Shown: positions 1-11,606 of the stretch, in pieces
Layout: every line of letters begins with the position of its first letter
How positions within the stretch are numbered: the stretch's first letter is position 1
Assembly (NCBI RefSeq): GCF_001949145.1
Contig: NW_019091381.1
Coordinates: forward strand, 2,091,579-2,155,578
Source of the DNA: Acanthaster planci
Taxonomy: Eukaryota > Echinodermata > Asteroidea > Valvatida > Acanthasteridae
Reading direction: 5' to 3'
DNA: 64,000 nt
Notes under the pieces: model-generated
The model's database searches: none
Seen by the model: only the letters and a program-made list of their open reading frames with translations
What the model was told of the DNA's origin: nothing
Program-made: the position numbers and the translations under genes

Positions 1-195
1 AGTAGCTACAGTGGAGTAAATAGCCATAGCCTACGGCAGAAGCTTGCCAATCGGCTGAGGACCCTGCCCAACCAGGCTAAGATTAAACCAGCTCAGCTGA
101 ACGTCGGGGAGAGCGAGAGAGTCTACTTCTGCAGCTCTTGTTTTCTTGGCTACACGTGCTCCCCGGAGGAGCACAGGCAGCAACCAAAGCATCAG
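1..195 (+). CDS. CIZ1: CIZ1-like exon with first visible zinc finger
   Basis: Frame 1 is open from base 1 to the donor at 196 (CAG|GTGAG). It encodes a basic stretch and then a finger with C-S-S-C followed by H-R-Q-Q-P-K-H (C-x2-C and H-x5-H spacing, as in U1/matrin-like fingers). The exon is probably cut by the window edge, so its true start is unknown. It ends in phase 0 and continues at 1590. Confidence 0.7.
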
Positions 196-3100
196 GTGAG
201 GTCCGGGTTGGGTGTATGGTGTGTTTGTGTGAAAGTCCAGCTGTGGCTTGCTGTCAACACACGTGTCTATGCGTAGTGGCTGCAGCCGTTGGCTTGTGGC
301 TTTCCATAGGCACACACGCTATTGTCAGCCGTAGCCGATACTTTTAGACATAGCCTTAGTCCTTTGCATATTCCAGATCAGATACTAATGTAGAGATATT
401 TAGACATTCGGAAATAAGAATTTTTAAATTTTTTACCCAGCTGTACCAGCTGTAATCTCCAATCTGTCATTGATTTTAATCCTTCAATCCACTGTAAAGT
501 TACCAGCTTCAAGAAGCTTTCAGCCTAAACTTTCCTTTTTTTAATTTGAACCTTGGAGTAATTGGAACCAAATCCAATGTTTTTGAGCACATTTTCCTTT
601 GACGGCAGTGGCACCTTTATAAATTACTGTGCAGGCTTCTAGCGCCCATGCATTTGATCAGCAGATTATGCCCGGTACCACCAGTTTTTAATCAAACGTA
701 ACACTTTCCATAATCCTTTGTCCTTTGTATCCCCCCGCAAATGCTCAGAAACTTCAAAGGATAAGGTCATTTTGTCCCATCTGTAACTTGTACTTGAAAA
801 AGAGGACCTCCACCAGAAAGCACTACAGTGGTCTGCTCCATTCAAAGGTGAGTTTCTGAAGAAAGATACAGAGCATGCCATGAATATCCCTGAAGACAAT
901 GCCTCTAGACGAATAATCCAGCGACGTATCAGTGGGCATTCAGCGAAGGCCCCCTTTACGAATAGTGGGAAGCATTGCGCTGGGTTTTGTATGAAGTGAC
1001 CTTCGCGGAATAATGCAGTGGCTTCATACAATAGTCATCACAAGAGTTGCCATCATTTTTGGGGGCCTTTGCAAATGACCAGTTGTAGCAGTGGTCACTA
1101 GATTAGACCCTAAAAGATTGCATTGTTTTGGTCCGTACGATAATTGTCTCGTGTTTTGTGTCTTGGGAAATCTCAACCGTGCAGTCTTGATAAGTTGTTA
1201 TATTTCCTGTAAATAAAAGACTTGAATGTTAATCCTAAACCTTTCAAATTGGCTGAAGTCTCAAGAGGGTTTGCAGGGTTATAAGGATTGAGTCAGTATC
1301 GTAACCCATCCTCTGTTATCAAATATTTTACTGGATGAGGATGCCCCTTAACCCTAACCCTCCTCAATCTTTCACCTGTTGGAGGACTGAGGAGTGTTAG
1401 GGTTAATTGCCATTGGTTTCCTGCACAGTGGAGATTTGGGAGGAGTCAGGAAGGTTTCCAGGACTCAAGTTCTTTGGGATTCAGCATCTGTCCATTCTTC
1501 ACAGAGAGCCGATGTTAATCACCAAATGGGGGGGGGCATTGTGTGTTTTCTTGGCCTGACTTGCCAGGGTTTCTTATTCTAATCCTCAGATGCTTGAGCT
1601 CAGAAAAGCTGAGGATGAGGCTCAGCGGCGCATTCTGAGAGACCATAAGTTGGCCGAGACGCTATTGACGAGAAGCAACCAGGTGAACTTGGGGGCTTCA
1701 TGAGTGGAGAAGGGAGGGAAGATATTTACCAAGCCGATGATCTCCCTCGGGGTGACACAGTGAAGCTTGGAATTTCCTGGGTTTGTTGGGCTGGTTGAGT
1801 TTAGTGGCAATGGGGATGGCATGGGGCACGGTCTGATGGGGTTGGTTAAGCTTGGGGTTGGATTCGGGTTTGGGATTTACAGTGTAGTAGGTTGGGGTTG
1901 GTTTGGGTAGGGTATACCTGATGGTGGTACAAGCTGGTGGGTGCATTTTTTTATTTATTTCTCAACCTCCTCGTCAAATGCAAAGAAAGTGTTATGGTTT
2001 TTTTATCTCCAATGCTGTGATAGTACCACACCACCCTGGTAGGAACCAGTGCCCACATTTAAAGATTTCTCGCTTGTTTTCAAGAGTTCACATGGCAATA
2101 CCCCATTGTTCTATTTCTGCAGTAGGGTCCAGTCTACCCATAAGTTTACTAGAAAGTGTCTCACCCTGAATTGCTTTTGTAGAGACAAAAACTCCAGGAG
2201 AAACCACAGAACAGCAGCCAATCACAAGTGTCTGGTCAGGCAGCAGCCTCCAAAACTACATCTGCGCTTGACCAAGCTGGTGTTGGGAACCAGAAAGAAG
2301 GCTCCACCCACGGGCAACTTGCCAATCAAACACAAGCCCCCAAGGCAACCAGCAAGCCAGCTCCCGGTTCAACAGGTAGGATTCTATATCCCCACTGATT
2401 TAGAAATTGCTTGATTGTATGTGTAATGTTGTTGCCATGCATAAAATTTGTCTTCCCCAAACAAGTTTTGATTGTGTTTTAGCCACTTGCCGCTGGGGTT
2501 TCTGGTACCGGACACACATGCTTTATACGTGTGGCCGGGGCCTCCGAAATCGGACAAAGGGAACTGGGCCTTGTAACAAAAGACCATACTCGTAACAAAC
2601 GACCAGGCTGCTGGGCATTACCAACATTTTTTCACTCTCAATTGTGGAAATAATCCAGCCTTGTTTTGAAACTATACCTCGGTTTTTGAGATTTAGCGCT
2701 AGCTGATTACCGTCAGGGACAAAAGCGCTTCACCACTGCAGCGATGAGCCACACACTACTGCTGCACGCTAATCTGGCCCCTATTGAAAGAGGTCAGCAG
2801 TGCACTGAGCCAGGTTCGTCAACAAAAGAAAGTTACTTAACACCGCACAATCTGGGCTCTGTTTACAAGGCTGCAGGCCTAGCTGAAATATCCAGGCGTC
2901 AATCGATTTTGTCTGTCAGATTAGAGGAGCCACCAGACAGTCATTCGTGTGGTGTAAACATCCATTAATTGAAATGATGAATTTTTGAAGAATTTTGAAA
3001 ACTGAAAATCTTGAAAATGTCCCGTCTGTCTGCACTGCATTTTTCAACCCACCTGGCAGCAAGTGGTTAATGCTCGTGTTTCGTGGATGTGTTAATTTCT

Positions 3101-6100
3101 CTCAGATTTATATAAATGTTAATAAAAATTTTCATTGCCTGGAATTTTTTATAGAGAGCTCGAAGATTGTATTAGCAGGATAACTGGTCATTCAGATGCA
3201 CCTCTTCTGGCATGGGTTGGAAGCTAGTTTCAAAACAATGATGAACTTTCACATAAACACAGTGATGCTTGAGCAGATATGAATGACATTCTGATTTGGA
3301 TTGATGTGAATTTGAAAAAAGTGCCTTATACGTCGTAAATGAGGATTTACTGGAAATGCAGGACCTACAGGCAAGACAACAGATCTGGAGATCCGTGTGC
3401 TTAAAATGGACAAGTCACCAGAAGTAATGTCGCCAAAGCTGGATGCTGACTCATCCGCCAAGCTCGACAGCGAAGAAAACGAGGAAGATCTAATCGGTAA
3501 GAGCTGAAGCCTATTATCTATACAATCAGATATTGTTCCCGCTTGCAGCCCCCAGACTTGTACGACTCGTGACTTGGACTTGAGTCACTTTTTAACCCCT
3601 TCAGAGCGGGATTATTTTGACAGTGACTGCTGGGCCGTGGTATGCCCTGAATGGAGGGCTTTGTCCAGCAGCAGGCCCCATTGAACCAGCAGCTGCGTGG
3701 TGAATAGACTGTATGCGTGGTATGCACTAATCCTCGCACAAAGGTGCGGTAGTTGCAGTCCTCCGTAGCGAAGGGGTTAATGACTTGAGAGAGGAGACTT
3801 GGACTTGGTATTGATGTTTTGTGGCCCGAAGACTTGTCTGGCAGCCCCCCATACATTTTTGTCGGATGAGAGCTAGAATAACTATGGAAGATCAGCTGGA
3901 CAGGCAGTCTGTATTCAGCTGAGATAATTTCTTGATATTGGCATGTGATCAACGCTTTCATGGAACGCCTCACAATGAGGCTCAAGATTTGATAGCCAGT
4001 GACTGTGTTTGTGTGAGAACTGGAGAAGTGTTCACATGGCTTCTGTGTATTATTTTTAATTGTCATTAATGTCAAATTTCGTAAAAGTAAAGTTTCAGAT
4101 GCCCGTTACATTATTACATTAAAATTATCAAAATGAGACACTGGTGCAAAGCAAAACTAAACACAAACATGTTACATTTGTAAATTTGCATGACAATAAA
4201 ACACCAAAAATTGACAATGGTGCATAATTGCGTGATAGTTCTTAACTGACGCATTCTCAATCACTTTCTCCTGTTCCCTTCCAGGATTGGAGCTCGTCAT
4301 TCCTGTCACCGGCTTCTTCTGCAAGTGCTGCTCAAAGTTCTACAACAACAAGTACACAGCTAGGAGCACTCACTGCAAGACAGACCTACACAAGCAGAAA
4401 GTACAGGTGAGGTCCTTGAAACTAATTTCCCAGCCCAACCAGCCCCTTTATTACCTCATCCAAAAAGACATTCCTGGCATAACTGCGTGCTTACTGCTGA
4501 GATCGTCAAAACCTGTGCAAATCGATTTATTACATGTATCTCATGAGCTCTCTGAAAATCTCTGCAGAAAAAAATCAAAGAAGGGGTCTGTGTCTTTTTC
4601 TTTTTTACAAAAAAACTAACTTGTTTGAAATTTAAATCCCATTGTTATTGAAATCGTTTGGTTTCCAAATTTTCAACTTGCAATTGTAAGCATTTTTGTA
4701 CACTTTGGGGTCTTGTTACGCCATCGGCAGAATATGTATTAGTTACTGGAATTTTCTTTATTCTTAATAAAATAGCAATTTTGTGAAGAACCAAACAATT
4801 CAAACTATTTTCATCAAGTTGGTAATACATCAACTCAAAATTGCGATGAAGAAGCCAGATATTCCCAAAAGCTACTTAGAGTGAACTTGGGAAATGTTGT
4901 CCGACATTTATCTGCAGACTCTGGCTTGTAATGAGACCCTTGAATCTCTGTCTGCACTGCTTGTGCCTGAGAAATCTCTCGTGATGATGGATTACTGCCT
5001 ATGATGGCTGTCTATGTGTGTAGGTGTGTGTTATCAGAGAGTATTGCCGAATTAATCAAAGTGAACTGAGTTCAGACAAATGCTTTTATCTCAAAGCAGT
5101 AAATGAAGCTTGTTCAATCTTAATGTGATATTTCATTAAACCGACATTTTTCGTTTAGAGGGTTGTACATATTTCCATCTGTTTAATAATAATGTTTGTG
5201 GTGACCCCAGACATTTGTATGTGGTATTTTTCTTCTGTTTGATATGTTGTCGATGCCTTAAAAGGTTGGCTTTTGCCAGCCAGTGAATATTAATAGATGT
5301 TTTTATCATGTCTTGTCACTTTATTTGATCTGTCTGTATTTGGAATTCGCAAGTGGTCTTTCTGACCACTCAGACTTTAATGTTTTATTGCTTCTGTACA
5401 GCAATGGTACGTGCATGAAGCCGAAGAGAAAGTAAAGACGGACAGCACTGACGGCAATACAGACACCACCAAGATGGACGACTCTAAGGAAGCAGCAAAA
5501 GTCGAGACAACACATTCAGCAAAAGACGCTGTAATTGTTATAGATGATGAGGATGAGGAGGATGTTGCTGAAGGGTCACAAGCAACAGGGAAACACAAGA
5601 TAGGCACTCAAGAAGGAGACAAAATACTCTCAGAAGGCATTTCTAAACAGGAAGCAAGCAGAACTGGGGAAGGCATTCCATTCATCGGGACAGGAGAATC
5701 ACAGACTGATGATCCGGATGGAGAACCGGCATCTGCAAGGTCGGGCAAGATGCAAGATGAGGAGAGTATTGTGGAAGGTGAGGACATGTTCATCACGGAG
5801 GACCAGGTGGGGCATCTGCTGCCTGACGATGAGGTTGAGGTGGAAGGAAGTCCAGAGCTCGGAGATACTGCCAGCCAGGAAGGGGTGGGATGTGATGTCC
5901 AAACACCTATGGAGCAAGAACTACTGGCTCAAGGGGAGGAGCTAATTGATGAGGAGCCTGCTGACGTGGAACTCCTGCCGACAAAGGAGCAAAATACCGG
6001 GGAAGTGGACCCATCTACAGTCCAGGAGAAAGAGCTGGAAGAGGAGGTTGAATCTCAGATGGATTTACCTGGAGGTAAGAAAGATCCAGAAGAGGAGGTT

Positions 6101-6742
6101 GAATCTGAGATGGATTTACCTGGAGGCCAGAAGAATGAATGTTTCACCAAAGAAGCAGAAACAGGTGGCAAGAATGTAGATCCTTCAATTGAAGCTGATG
6201 AATACCTGCAAACAGAGGAGATGGATGTCGGTGAGGAGAAAAGCCTACAAATTGACAATCAGGAGCTTCCGCTGACAGAGGAAGAGCAGCTTCCAGAGGA
6301 GAACAAGGAGCCATCAGCTTCAAAGGAGCTCCCTGCTGAAGTGGCTGTTGCAGAGGAGCCATCTCAGTCACCCACTGACAAGATGCAGGGGGGGAATAGT
6401 GTTAAGAGAAACCAAGAGGTGGACGGAGAGGAGGAACCACAGCACGAGGAGGTGACAGAGAAACCCAAGGAGGCTTGCTTGTCAGAAGATGATCTCTACG
6501 GGGATCTCGAAGAGGGGATGTATCAAAGAGACGACGACGACGACGATGCCTACTTGGTACAGCAGGATGGTCAGATGAACGATGATGCAGGCGACCATGA
6601 AGATGACGATGAAATGTTTGCCATTGACGAGGACTGTTGGGAGGTCCGATCAGAGGAGGGAGGCATTGCGCTCAGCAGCGATGAAGATGACAATGGTGTG
6701 CAAGGAGAAGCAGGGGAGGAGAATAAAATTGACCTTGGGTAA
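1..6742 (+). CDS. CIZ1: CIZ1-like zinc-finger nuclear protein, 3' six exons (5' end outside window)
   Basis: Six exons join in one frame: 1-195, 1590-1682, 2183-2375, 3362-3496, 4285-4406 and 5402-6742 (692 residues plus stop). Each junction has a GT donor and AG acceptor and the phases agree (0,0,1,1,0). A C2H2-like finger (C-x2-C, H-x5-H) lies in the first exon and a matrin-type finger in the fifth; a long Glu/Asp-rich tail ends the protein. In mammals CIZ1 is a nuclear-matrix-associated protein that binds p21/Cip1 and promotes DNA replication; spaced fingers followed by a matrin-3-type finger are its hallmark. The link to CIZ1 rests on the last finger (V-I-P-V-T-G-F-F-C then S-H/T-H-C-K). 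ZNF638 or matrin-3 relatives are the alternatives. The acidic tail is longer than I expect for mammalian CIZ1. Introns hold a dispersed repeat (2476-3024) and a TTAA-flanked foldback element (3596-3776). Confidence 0.72.
1590..1682 (+). CDS. CIZ1: CIZ1-like exon, charged helical segment
   Basis: Thirty-one codons (phase 0-0) between acceptor TCCTCAG and donor CAG|GTGAAC. The peptide begins M-L-E-L-R-K-A-E-D-E and is rich in Arg, Glu and Leu. It probably continues the helix after the upstream finger. Confidence 0.65.
2183..2375 (+). CDS. CIZ1: CIZ1-like exon, Gln/Ser/Thr-rich low-complexity segment
   Basis: Open from acceptor TTTTGTAG to donor ACAG|GTAGG; starts in phase 0 and ends in phase 1. 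The peptide is rich in Gln, Ser, Thr, Ala and Lys and looks disordered. Starting two bases later (the acceptor sequence reads AGAG) gives a frame that hits a stop, which fixes the choice of acceptor. Confidence 0.6.
2476..3024 (+). repeat. Dispersed repeat family A, copy 1 (inverted partner at 58850-59403)
   Basis: This stretch matches the reverse complement of 58850-59403 over about 550 bases. Shared words include CTAATCTGGCCCCTATTGAA, CACAATCTGGGCTCT and AGAATTTTGAAAAC. It lies in an intron and has no intact coding capacity. Near its head it contains a foldback around a Phe/Pro-like CGGGC...GCCCG stem, clearer in copy 2. The element class is unknown. Confidence 0.75.
3362..3496 (+). CDS. 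CIZ1: CIZ1-like exon, acidic linker
   Basis: Phase 1-1 exon between AAATGCAG and ATCG|GTAAG. It encodes a short linker ending in an acidic run (E-E-N-E-E-D-L-I-G) just before the matrin-type finger in the next exon. Confidence 0.65.
3596..3776 (+). mobile_element. Foldback element with TTAA flanks (piggyBac-like MITE)
   Basis: The ends are inverted (CCCCTTC at the left, GAAGGGG at the right) and each is flanked by TTAA (3592-3595 and 3777-3780). TTAA duplications are typical of piggyBac-type transposons. The host sequence on both sides (GACTTGAGT / TGACTTGAG) looks like an interrupted repeat. At 181 bp without coding capacity, it would be non-autonomous. Confidence 0.6.
4285..4406 (+). CDS. 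CIZ1: CIZ1-like exon encoding the matrin-type zinc finger
   Basis: Forty codons from CCTTCCAG to GTACAG|GTGAG. The peptide reads G-F-F-C-K-C-C-S-K-F-Y then S-T-H-C-K-T-D-L-H, giving C-x2-C and H-x5-H with the aromatic and His-Cys-Lys signature of the matrin/U1 finger family. In CIZ1 and ZNF638 this domain is tied to chromatin, matrix or RNA attachment. This is the strongest family evidence in the gene. Confidence 0.8.
5402..6742 (+). CDS. CIZ1: CIZ1-like terminal exon: long acidic tail
   Basis: A single 446-residue open frame from acceptor CTGTACAG to TAA at 6740-6742. Glu and Asp dominate throughout. Residues encoded at 6038-6139 hold a 17-residue tandem repeat (51-bp DNA unit) around E-E-E-V-E-S-x-M-D-L-P-G-G. 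Near the end is a run of six Asp followed by several acidic clusters with possible CK2 sites (L-S-S-D-E-D-D). No folded domain is visible. An apparent in-frame start at GTG 5411 is an artefact; the frame runs back to the acceptor at 5402. Confidence 0.75.
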   Translation, partial: QWYVHEAEEKVKTDSTDGNTDTTKMDDSKEAAKVETTHSAKDAVIVIDDEDEEDVAEGSQATGKHKIGTQEGDKILSEGISKQEASRTGEGIPFIGTGESQTDDPDGEPASARSGKMQDEESIVEGEDMFITEDQVGHLLPDDEVEVEGSPELGDTASQEGVGCDVQTPMEQELLAQGEELIDEEPADVELLPTKEQNTGEVDPSTVQEKELEEEVESQMDLPGGKKDPEEEVESEMDLPGGQKNECFTKEAETGGKNVDPSIEADEYLQTEEMDVGEEKSLQIDNQELPLTEEEQLPEENKEPSASKELPAEVAVAEEPSQSPTDKMQGGNSVKRNQEVDGEEEPQHEEVTEKPKEACLSEDDLYGDLEEGMYQRDDDDDDAYLVQQDGQMNDDAGDHEDDDEMFAIDEDCWEVRSEEGGIALSSDEDDNGVQGEAGEENKIDLG

Positions 6743-6843
6743 CCATGGCAACTGTATACTTGAGGGAAACCTTACTTTATCCTCCTCCACAGTCTCTGTT
6801 TGTGATGTCCCCAGCATTTACAAAAGAGGTCTTCAAATTCCAG

Positions 6844-6849
6844 AATAAA
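6844..6849 (+). terminator. Poly(A) signal for the CIZ1-like gene
   Basis: A canonical AATAAA about 100 bases after the stop codon on the coding strand. Confidence 0.5.
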
Positions 6850-6998
6850 TGGACAAGAAGAATAAGTTAGCCACTGCAGAGCGCTGCACAGTTACGCAAC
6901 TCATCCAGCTAACACAATAAGCCTTTTGTGAGTTAACTTTGAATGAAGTCTGGTACACAGAGTTCTGTAAATTCACTACTAAAGATGCTCTTGCTATA

Positions 6999-7146
6999 CC
7001 TCGCTTTTCGGGGCAAGCTTTTGCTTCGTTACATAAGAAACGCCTCGCACCAATACATTGTTTTCAAGGAACAATAAGGGCAGAGAGGAACCAGTCCATT
7101 TCAGAAATGGTGGTTGCGCTGCAAATGCTTGCCCTGAATCACGAGG
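6999..7146. mobile_element. Short foldback MITE, family B
   Basis: The left end CCTCG..TTC.GGGCAAGC and the right end GCTTGCCCTGAATCACGAGG are inverted copies, with TATA directly outside both ends. The 148-bp size, lack of coding and TA-type target fit a Tc1/mariner-like non-autonomous element. Confidence 0.6.
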
Positions 7147-9591
7147 TATACAGTGTCTGTAGTCTGAGGAATTCAAGTTATGTTTATCAGATAATCAGAT
7201 AACGCATTGCACCTGATTTTATCCAAGTTTAACTTGTAGAAGGCTTATTCCATTTATCAAATTCCACTGTCACTCACGGCCCGTGTACACGATCGGTATT
7301 ACTCAACCAATGAGGCATTTGAAGCTTGCCAAAATGTAATGCCAACTTAGACGTAGCCTCCAGTTATGGTGGCAAAAGAGGATGAGGTAATGGGCTATAG
7401 AATGTTTCATTCTAACAGGCAAAATGGAACATTCCGCCTGTTACCAGTGTGAAACATGTATTAGTTGTTTTACATAATGCCTAATTGTCATGTTATTTTT
7501 AACTAGAAAGCTTGAAAAGAGATAACTGATATTGTAGGCTTTACATATGGAGAAACATCACAGTAAAGGCTCTCAAATGTGATACAGGTCACCAATAAAA
7601 ACTGGAGTAGGAGTTGATGTGTATTCTATAAATTATATTCAAATGGTGGAAAACATGGTTCCCCCTTTACCTGTGTGTTTTGTCTTCACCTTTGACTAGA
7701 AAGTATTGTTTCGTCTTGATATGTGTTTTATAATGTTCACAAGTGGATAGAGGCCTTCTTTAAGAAAAGTAAACACGTACAATATATGGTAACTGTTAAC
7801 CCGAGTAGAGTTCAATATTTTCAGAAAGCCACAGATGAGCTTTTTAGAAGGACGGTGTATCCTTACAAATCAGGTGACCTCTTTAAGCACCAGTGGCATT
7901 CTGATGACTTTCAAGCTGCAATTTCAATTTTAACAAACTACCACAAAAGCAGTGATAGACTCTCTTCGATTTTCATTTCCTGGTATGTTTATGCGTGCAT
8001 ACTCTGGCTTGAAAAGGTCGTTAATTGTTCTTTTGGGGGATTTTAACAGAGAGCCATCATTTCTCAAACACAAAATCATTTCCCAGACTTGGTTTATAAT
8101 TGAAGGAATTAGTGAATTTGCCTATCTTTTGTTTTACTTTCACAAACAGCCTAATTGTCATCTCGGGTTGTGTCTTGTCTCAGTTGAGCTTTCAGAGTTA
8201 CGACTTCGTGTCTCTGTGTATTTCCAATTGGCAGAGGCCTAGACCTAGCTCTGAATGTTTCAGAAGTAGCCGTGGTTAGTTTATTTCAGTGAGTTATTCA
8301 CGCTAATGTAGTGTTAAGTTTGAAAGGAGCGGGGCTGTTAACCGTACCCCATTTAATGCAAAGATAGTGTGTTTAAAACAATGTTTGCTTCCAAGTTCAT
8401 GGGAAAATGAACCAAATCTGTCATTTTGCTGTGTACTGCTTATTTTAGTGTGGATATTAAATAGAACACTCCAACGAAGGAAAGAGAGATGGTGCTTTTT
8501 TGTGGTGAAGATACATTGACAGCTTCCACACGCTTTTGAAGTGGGTCTTTAGTCAAAGGGGGCACCCAGCTCATGCTTCGGAAATTCCTGCAGAGCTCTG
8601 TAAAACAAAGTTTCTGGCTTTGGTGAGTACGTAATTGTGGTTTTTGCGTATCATGTTTGGTACAGTACGCTAGGGGTAATGAGTGGTAAGTCGGGGACAT
8701 GAACTGTTGGTGGCACGTTTTCAGCATGTACACACTCCTCTGACAAACATTCAACTCAACCTTATGTGAATCAACCTTTCAGCTGTGAATCGACACTATA
8801 TGAAGTTATCCTGGGATCGCTATAGACGTGTTGCTGTGAAGAACACCGGTAAATGTCACATTGTGAGTTTGTTCTTGCCAGTTTATTGTAGTTATTCAAC
8901 TGTAAAATTTAGCTAAGATCTCAAACAAGTGTTGCCGTTATGATGTTAACGATGGTCGTTGGGTAGGCCGAAGTGACGATCTTCATTTTTTAAAATTTAA
9001 ACACGGTCTGTGTCCTTTTTCATAACTAGCAAAGTCTAAATGAAGAATACTTGTCGGGGGGAATTTAACGATAGTTTTTCAGGTACTGAATTATTTCCTG
9101 TTATTATTACCTGCATCTGTCTTAGTTCACACCCAGTGAGTTGGGTGAGGAAAACTCACCGCAAATCCTGACAGCTGGCAAGATGGGCCGTCTCAGTTGC
9201 GTAACCTGGAGGTTCCTTGGCCGCTTGGACTGTCTGCTTCACATGGACCCTTGTCAAAAAGACAGGACGAGAGAAACGTCTCGAACTCGGATTTGCGATT
9301 GACTCTCCATTGCGGTCCAACAGCATCCCCCTACAAAAACTAGGTAAGAAATTTGCTGAACTTGTTACAGAAAAAGGGTCCTGTAATTCATCAAAGGAGG
9401 GGTGGCATAGGCCCCTGGAAGGATTTCTGGAGGTTGTTTGAACACTGTACTGTTGCAAAATAAGGCTTTGGTTTATTATGAAATGGGGTAGTGCCTTGTA
9501 TGCAAGTGCATGCTGGCTGTCTCTTGTCTTGCCTTTTCCAGTGCATGCCGAAAAATGCATGTAACCTCGTTCTTTGTTGTTTTCATTCCAG

Positions 9592-9661
9592 TGATGGTGA
9601 AGAGGTCAAAATTCGTTTGGAGGAAATTGCCCGTCACCTGAAGCAGAAAGGGGAACACTGA
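9592..9661 (+). pseudogene. Exon-like coding fragment, family unknown
   Basis: A good acceptor (TTTTCATTCCAG) precedes a short frame containing V-K-I-R-L-E-E-I-A-R-H-L-K and ending at TGA 9659-9661. Just downstream a second frame (9664-9719) reads I-N-H-L-L-I-Y-I-N-L-E-D-E-E. A plausible donor (CTAG|GTAAG at 9342) lies upstream, but none of the three frames across that junction stays long. These could be the remains of a gene or real exons with unseen partners. I do not recognise the family. Confidence 0.25.
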
Positions 9662-10132
9662 TCAACCACCTTCTGATATACATCAACCTGGAAGATGAAG
9701 AAATCAAATACGAATCTTGAACCCGCTGGGACATGTACTTTTGGAGATATAGGGCTTTAAAGGATGCACCTTTAATGTCACGTGACTTATCAACTGATGA
9801 TGTCATCATCTCATTGATGCATTTCACTCCTAAATGTATCGTTTGAGAACGGACAGCGTTGTTTTATCTTTAGGTGCCCTTCATACCAAATTCAACATTC
9901 TTGCATAACTTGCATTTAAGATTGCTTGTAAGCGATGTCAGAAATGGTGTTAATTTGGATGAAGAATGTACACCCTTTATCAGTTATCTCAGGACCTTTG
10001 ACCAGACTATCCCGGCAAATGACAAGACTTTTGTTGATCAGTGAACTATATCTATGTTTCTTATTATATATATCTTAGTAGGGTTGACATCTCTCTGATA
10101 GAAATATTTCAACCTTTTATGTTCATCGTCAG

Positions 10133-10661
10133 ATCACAGACGTCTGAGGGAAATGAAATGGGCACTGAAAGAGAACAACCCCCAAATCAACAACATGTAT
10201 CGAGCACCGTACACCATCAGCAGGGACATCTTGTTGCATTCGGTGACAGGCATCTCACTGGTGATGGACACGCTAAGGAGGTGTGAAGCATTGGCGTACT
10301 ACCAAGAATCAGCCAACCTAACTAGCAGTTGTGTCCGTAGCAAACGGAGTGCCTGATGACCCATAAGCTTCGTTGTCGCTCTGCTTTCAGCCCCAATGAA
10401 TAAAAAAACCATGCAGTTTTGTTTATCAGTAAAAGCGTAGCCACTCATCAGCCAGTTCCCCTACGATACATATAGCTGCAATGACGTACCCTGGATCAAG
10501 GCATTGATCCGTAAAACGGAGAGCAGTCAGCTCAAGATTAGTAGTCGGGACAATGTTTCCAAGGTGGACCTATTTCATGAATCAACCAGAGCCAAGGTCC
10601 CATCCTGAAGTTGTTAACCACATGCCTTTGACGAAGGACTTGGACAAGCGTTCCTGTTCAG
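10133..10661 (+). pseudogene. Exon-like fragments, partly Tudor-like, with a frameshift
   Basis: Two coding-looking stretches follow each other. The first, 10133-10356, starts after GTTCATCGTCAG and reads H-R-R-L-R-E-M-K-W-A-L-K before ending in TGA. The second, about 10441-10608, includes Q-F-P-Y-D-T-Y-S-C-N-D-V-P-W-I-K and S-K-V-D-L-F-H-E-S, then meets TGA at 10606. Moving one base near 10600 keeps the frame open to a donor at 10662 (TCAG|GTAGG). The order P-x-x-T-Y-S-C ... W ... V-D-L-F resembles the region after the Tudor barrel in TDRD proteins, but this is a resemblance only. Either a decayed gene or an assembly error is possible. Confidence 0.3.
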
Positions 10662-11515
10662 GTAGGTCTTATTCTTTGTCCAAGTTATCTTCTGGTTTTT
10701 GTACTCGCAAACTTAGCGAGTTGTAAGCCGGACAGTGCCTGAACGTGTCTATACGCCTAGGTCGTTGTCAGTTGCAACAACTGTACGTAGACAAATGCTG
10801 AAAACGGACTGTATCGGAAGTTTTTGCAGCAGTAAATTCATTGTACTGAATCCACGTAAGGTCACTTGATGCACCGCATGCTTGTTCTAAACTTATGGGC
10901 CTGCTTTGCTTCTTAGACTCTTGAGTTGTGAGCCATCTTGCGCTTTATGCTTGCACCCCGGAGATAATGATAGATCCATTCTAGGAATACTTTCCAGCTG
11001 CCTCTCTACATGGTGAGTCACTGTTTTTTTGGCAATTTTTTTTTCGCTTCACTCAACATCCATTGACTGGAACGGTAAAGCCTATATATGTAGGCCAGCA
11101 AAACATCTCCCAGAAGCGCTTGTCGATACTGCAAACTTGCAAAGTATGATTTTTTAATTCTTTTAGTGGGGGAAGGAAAGGTGATACTGTACTGGTTTTT
11201 GGGTGAGGGCACCCGGGGGAAACCAGGAATTTGTGGGAAGAGGGGCGCATGTGCCCTCAATCTGGGCCCCCATGGCTGTGCCTCTGCCCAACAAATTCTT
11301 TGAAGGGGGTGTATCAGGAAACGAGAGAAGAATTTTTTTTCCCAACTTGATCTGGGCTACCTCGCTGACCCCAGAAATCGGCTGCCATCTTGCTGTTTAT
11401 CAAGGGTGCAGACCACTAATTCAAGTGAGAATTTTTGACCAGCTCATTAGCATTAAAAGTGCCCCACAGTATCTTTTGAAAAAGGAGATTGTTTGGCCCC
11501 CAAAATGGTGAGATT

Positions 11516-11606
11516 NNNNNNNNNNNNNNNNNNNNNNNNNNNNNNNNNNNNNNNNNNNNNNNNNNNNNNNNNNNNNNNNNNNNNNNNNNNNNNNNNNNNN
11601 NNNNNN
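11516..11606. other. Assembly gap (91 N)
   Basis: Run of N; the true length and content are unknown. Confidence 0.99.

Noticed and set aside
666-1031. 121-codon minus-strand open frame
   Set aside because: It lies within a CIZ1-like intron, shows no recognised domain, and nothing supports splicing or a promoter.
3518-4075. Minus-strand 185-codon open frame
   Set aside because: It runs across the TTAA-flanked foldback element and an intron of the CIZ1-like gene, with no domain or start context.
5377-5917. Minus-strand open frames opposite the acidic tail
   Set aside because: They are Ser-rich shadows of GAG/GAT-rich coding sequence on the + strand.
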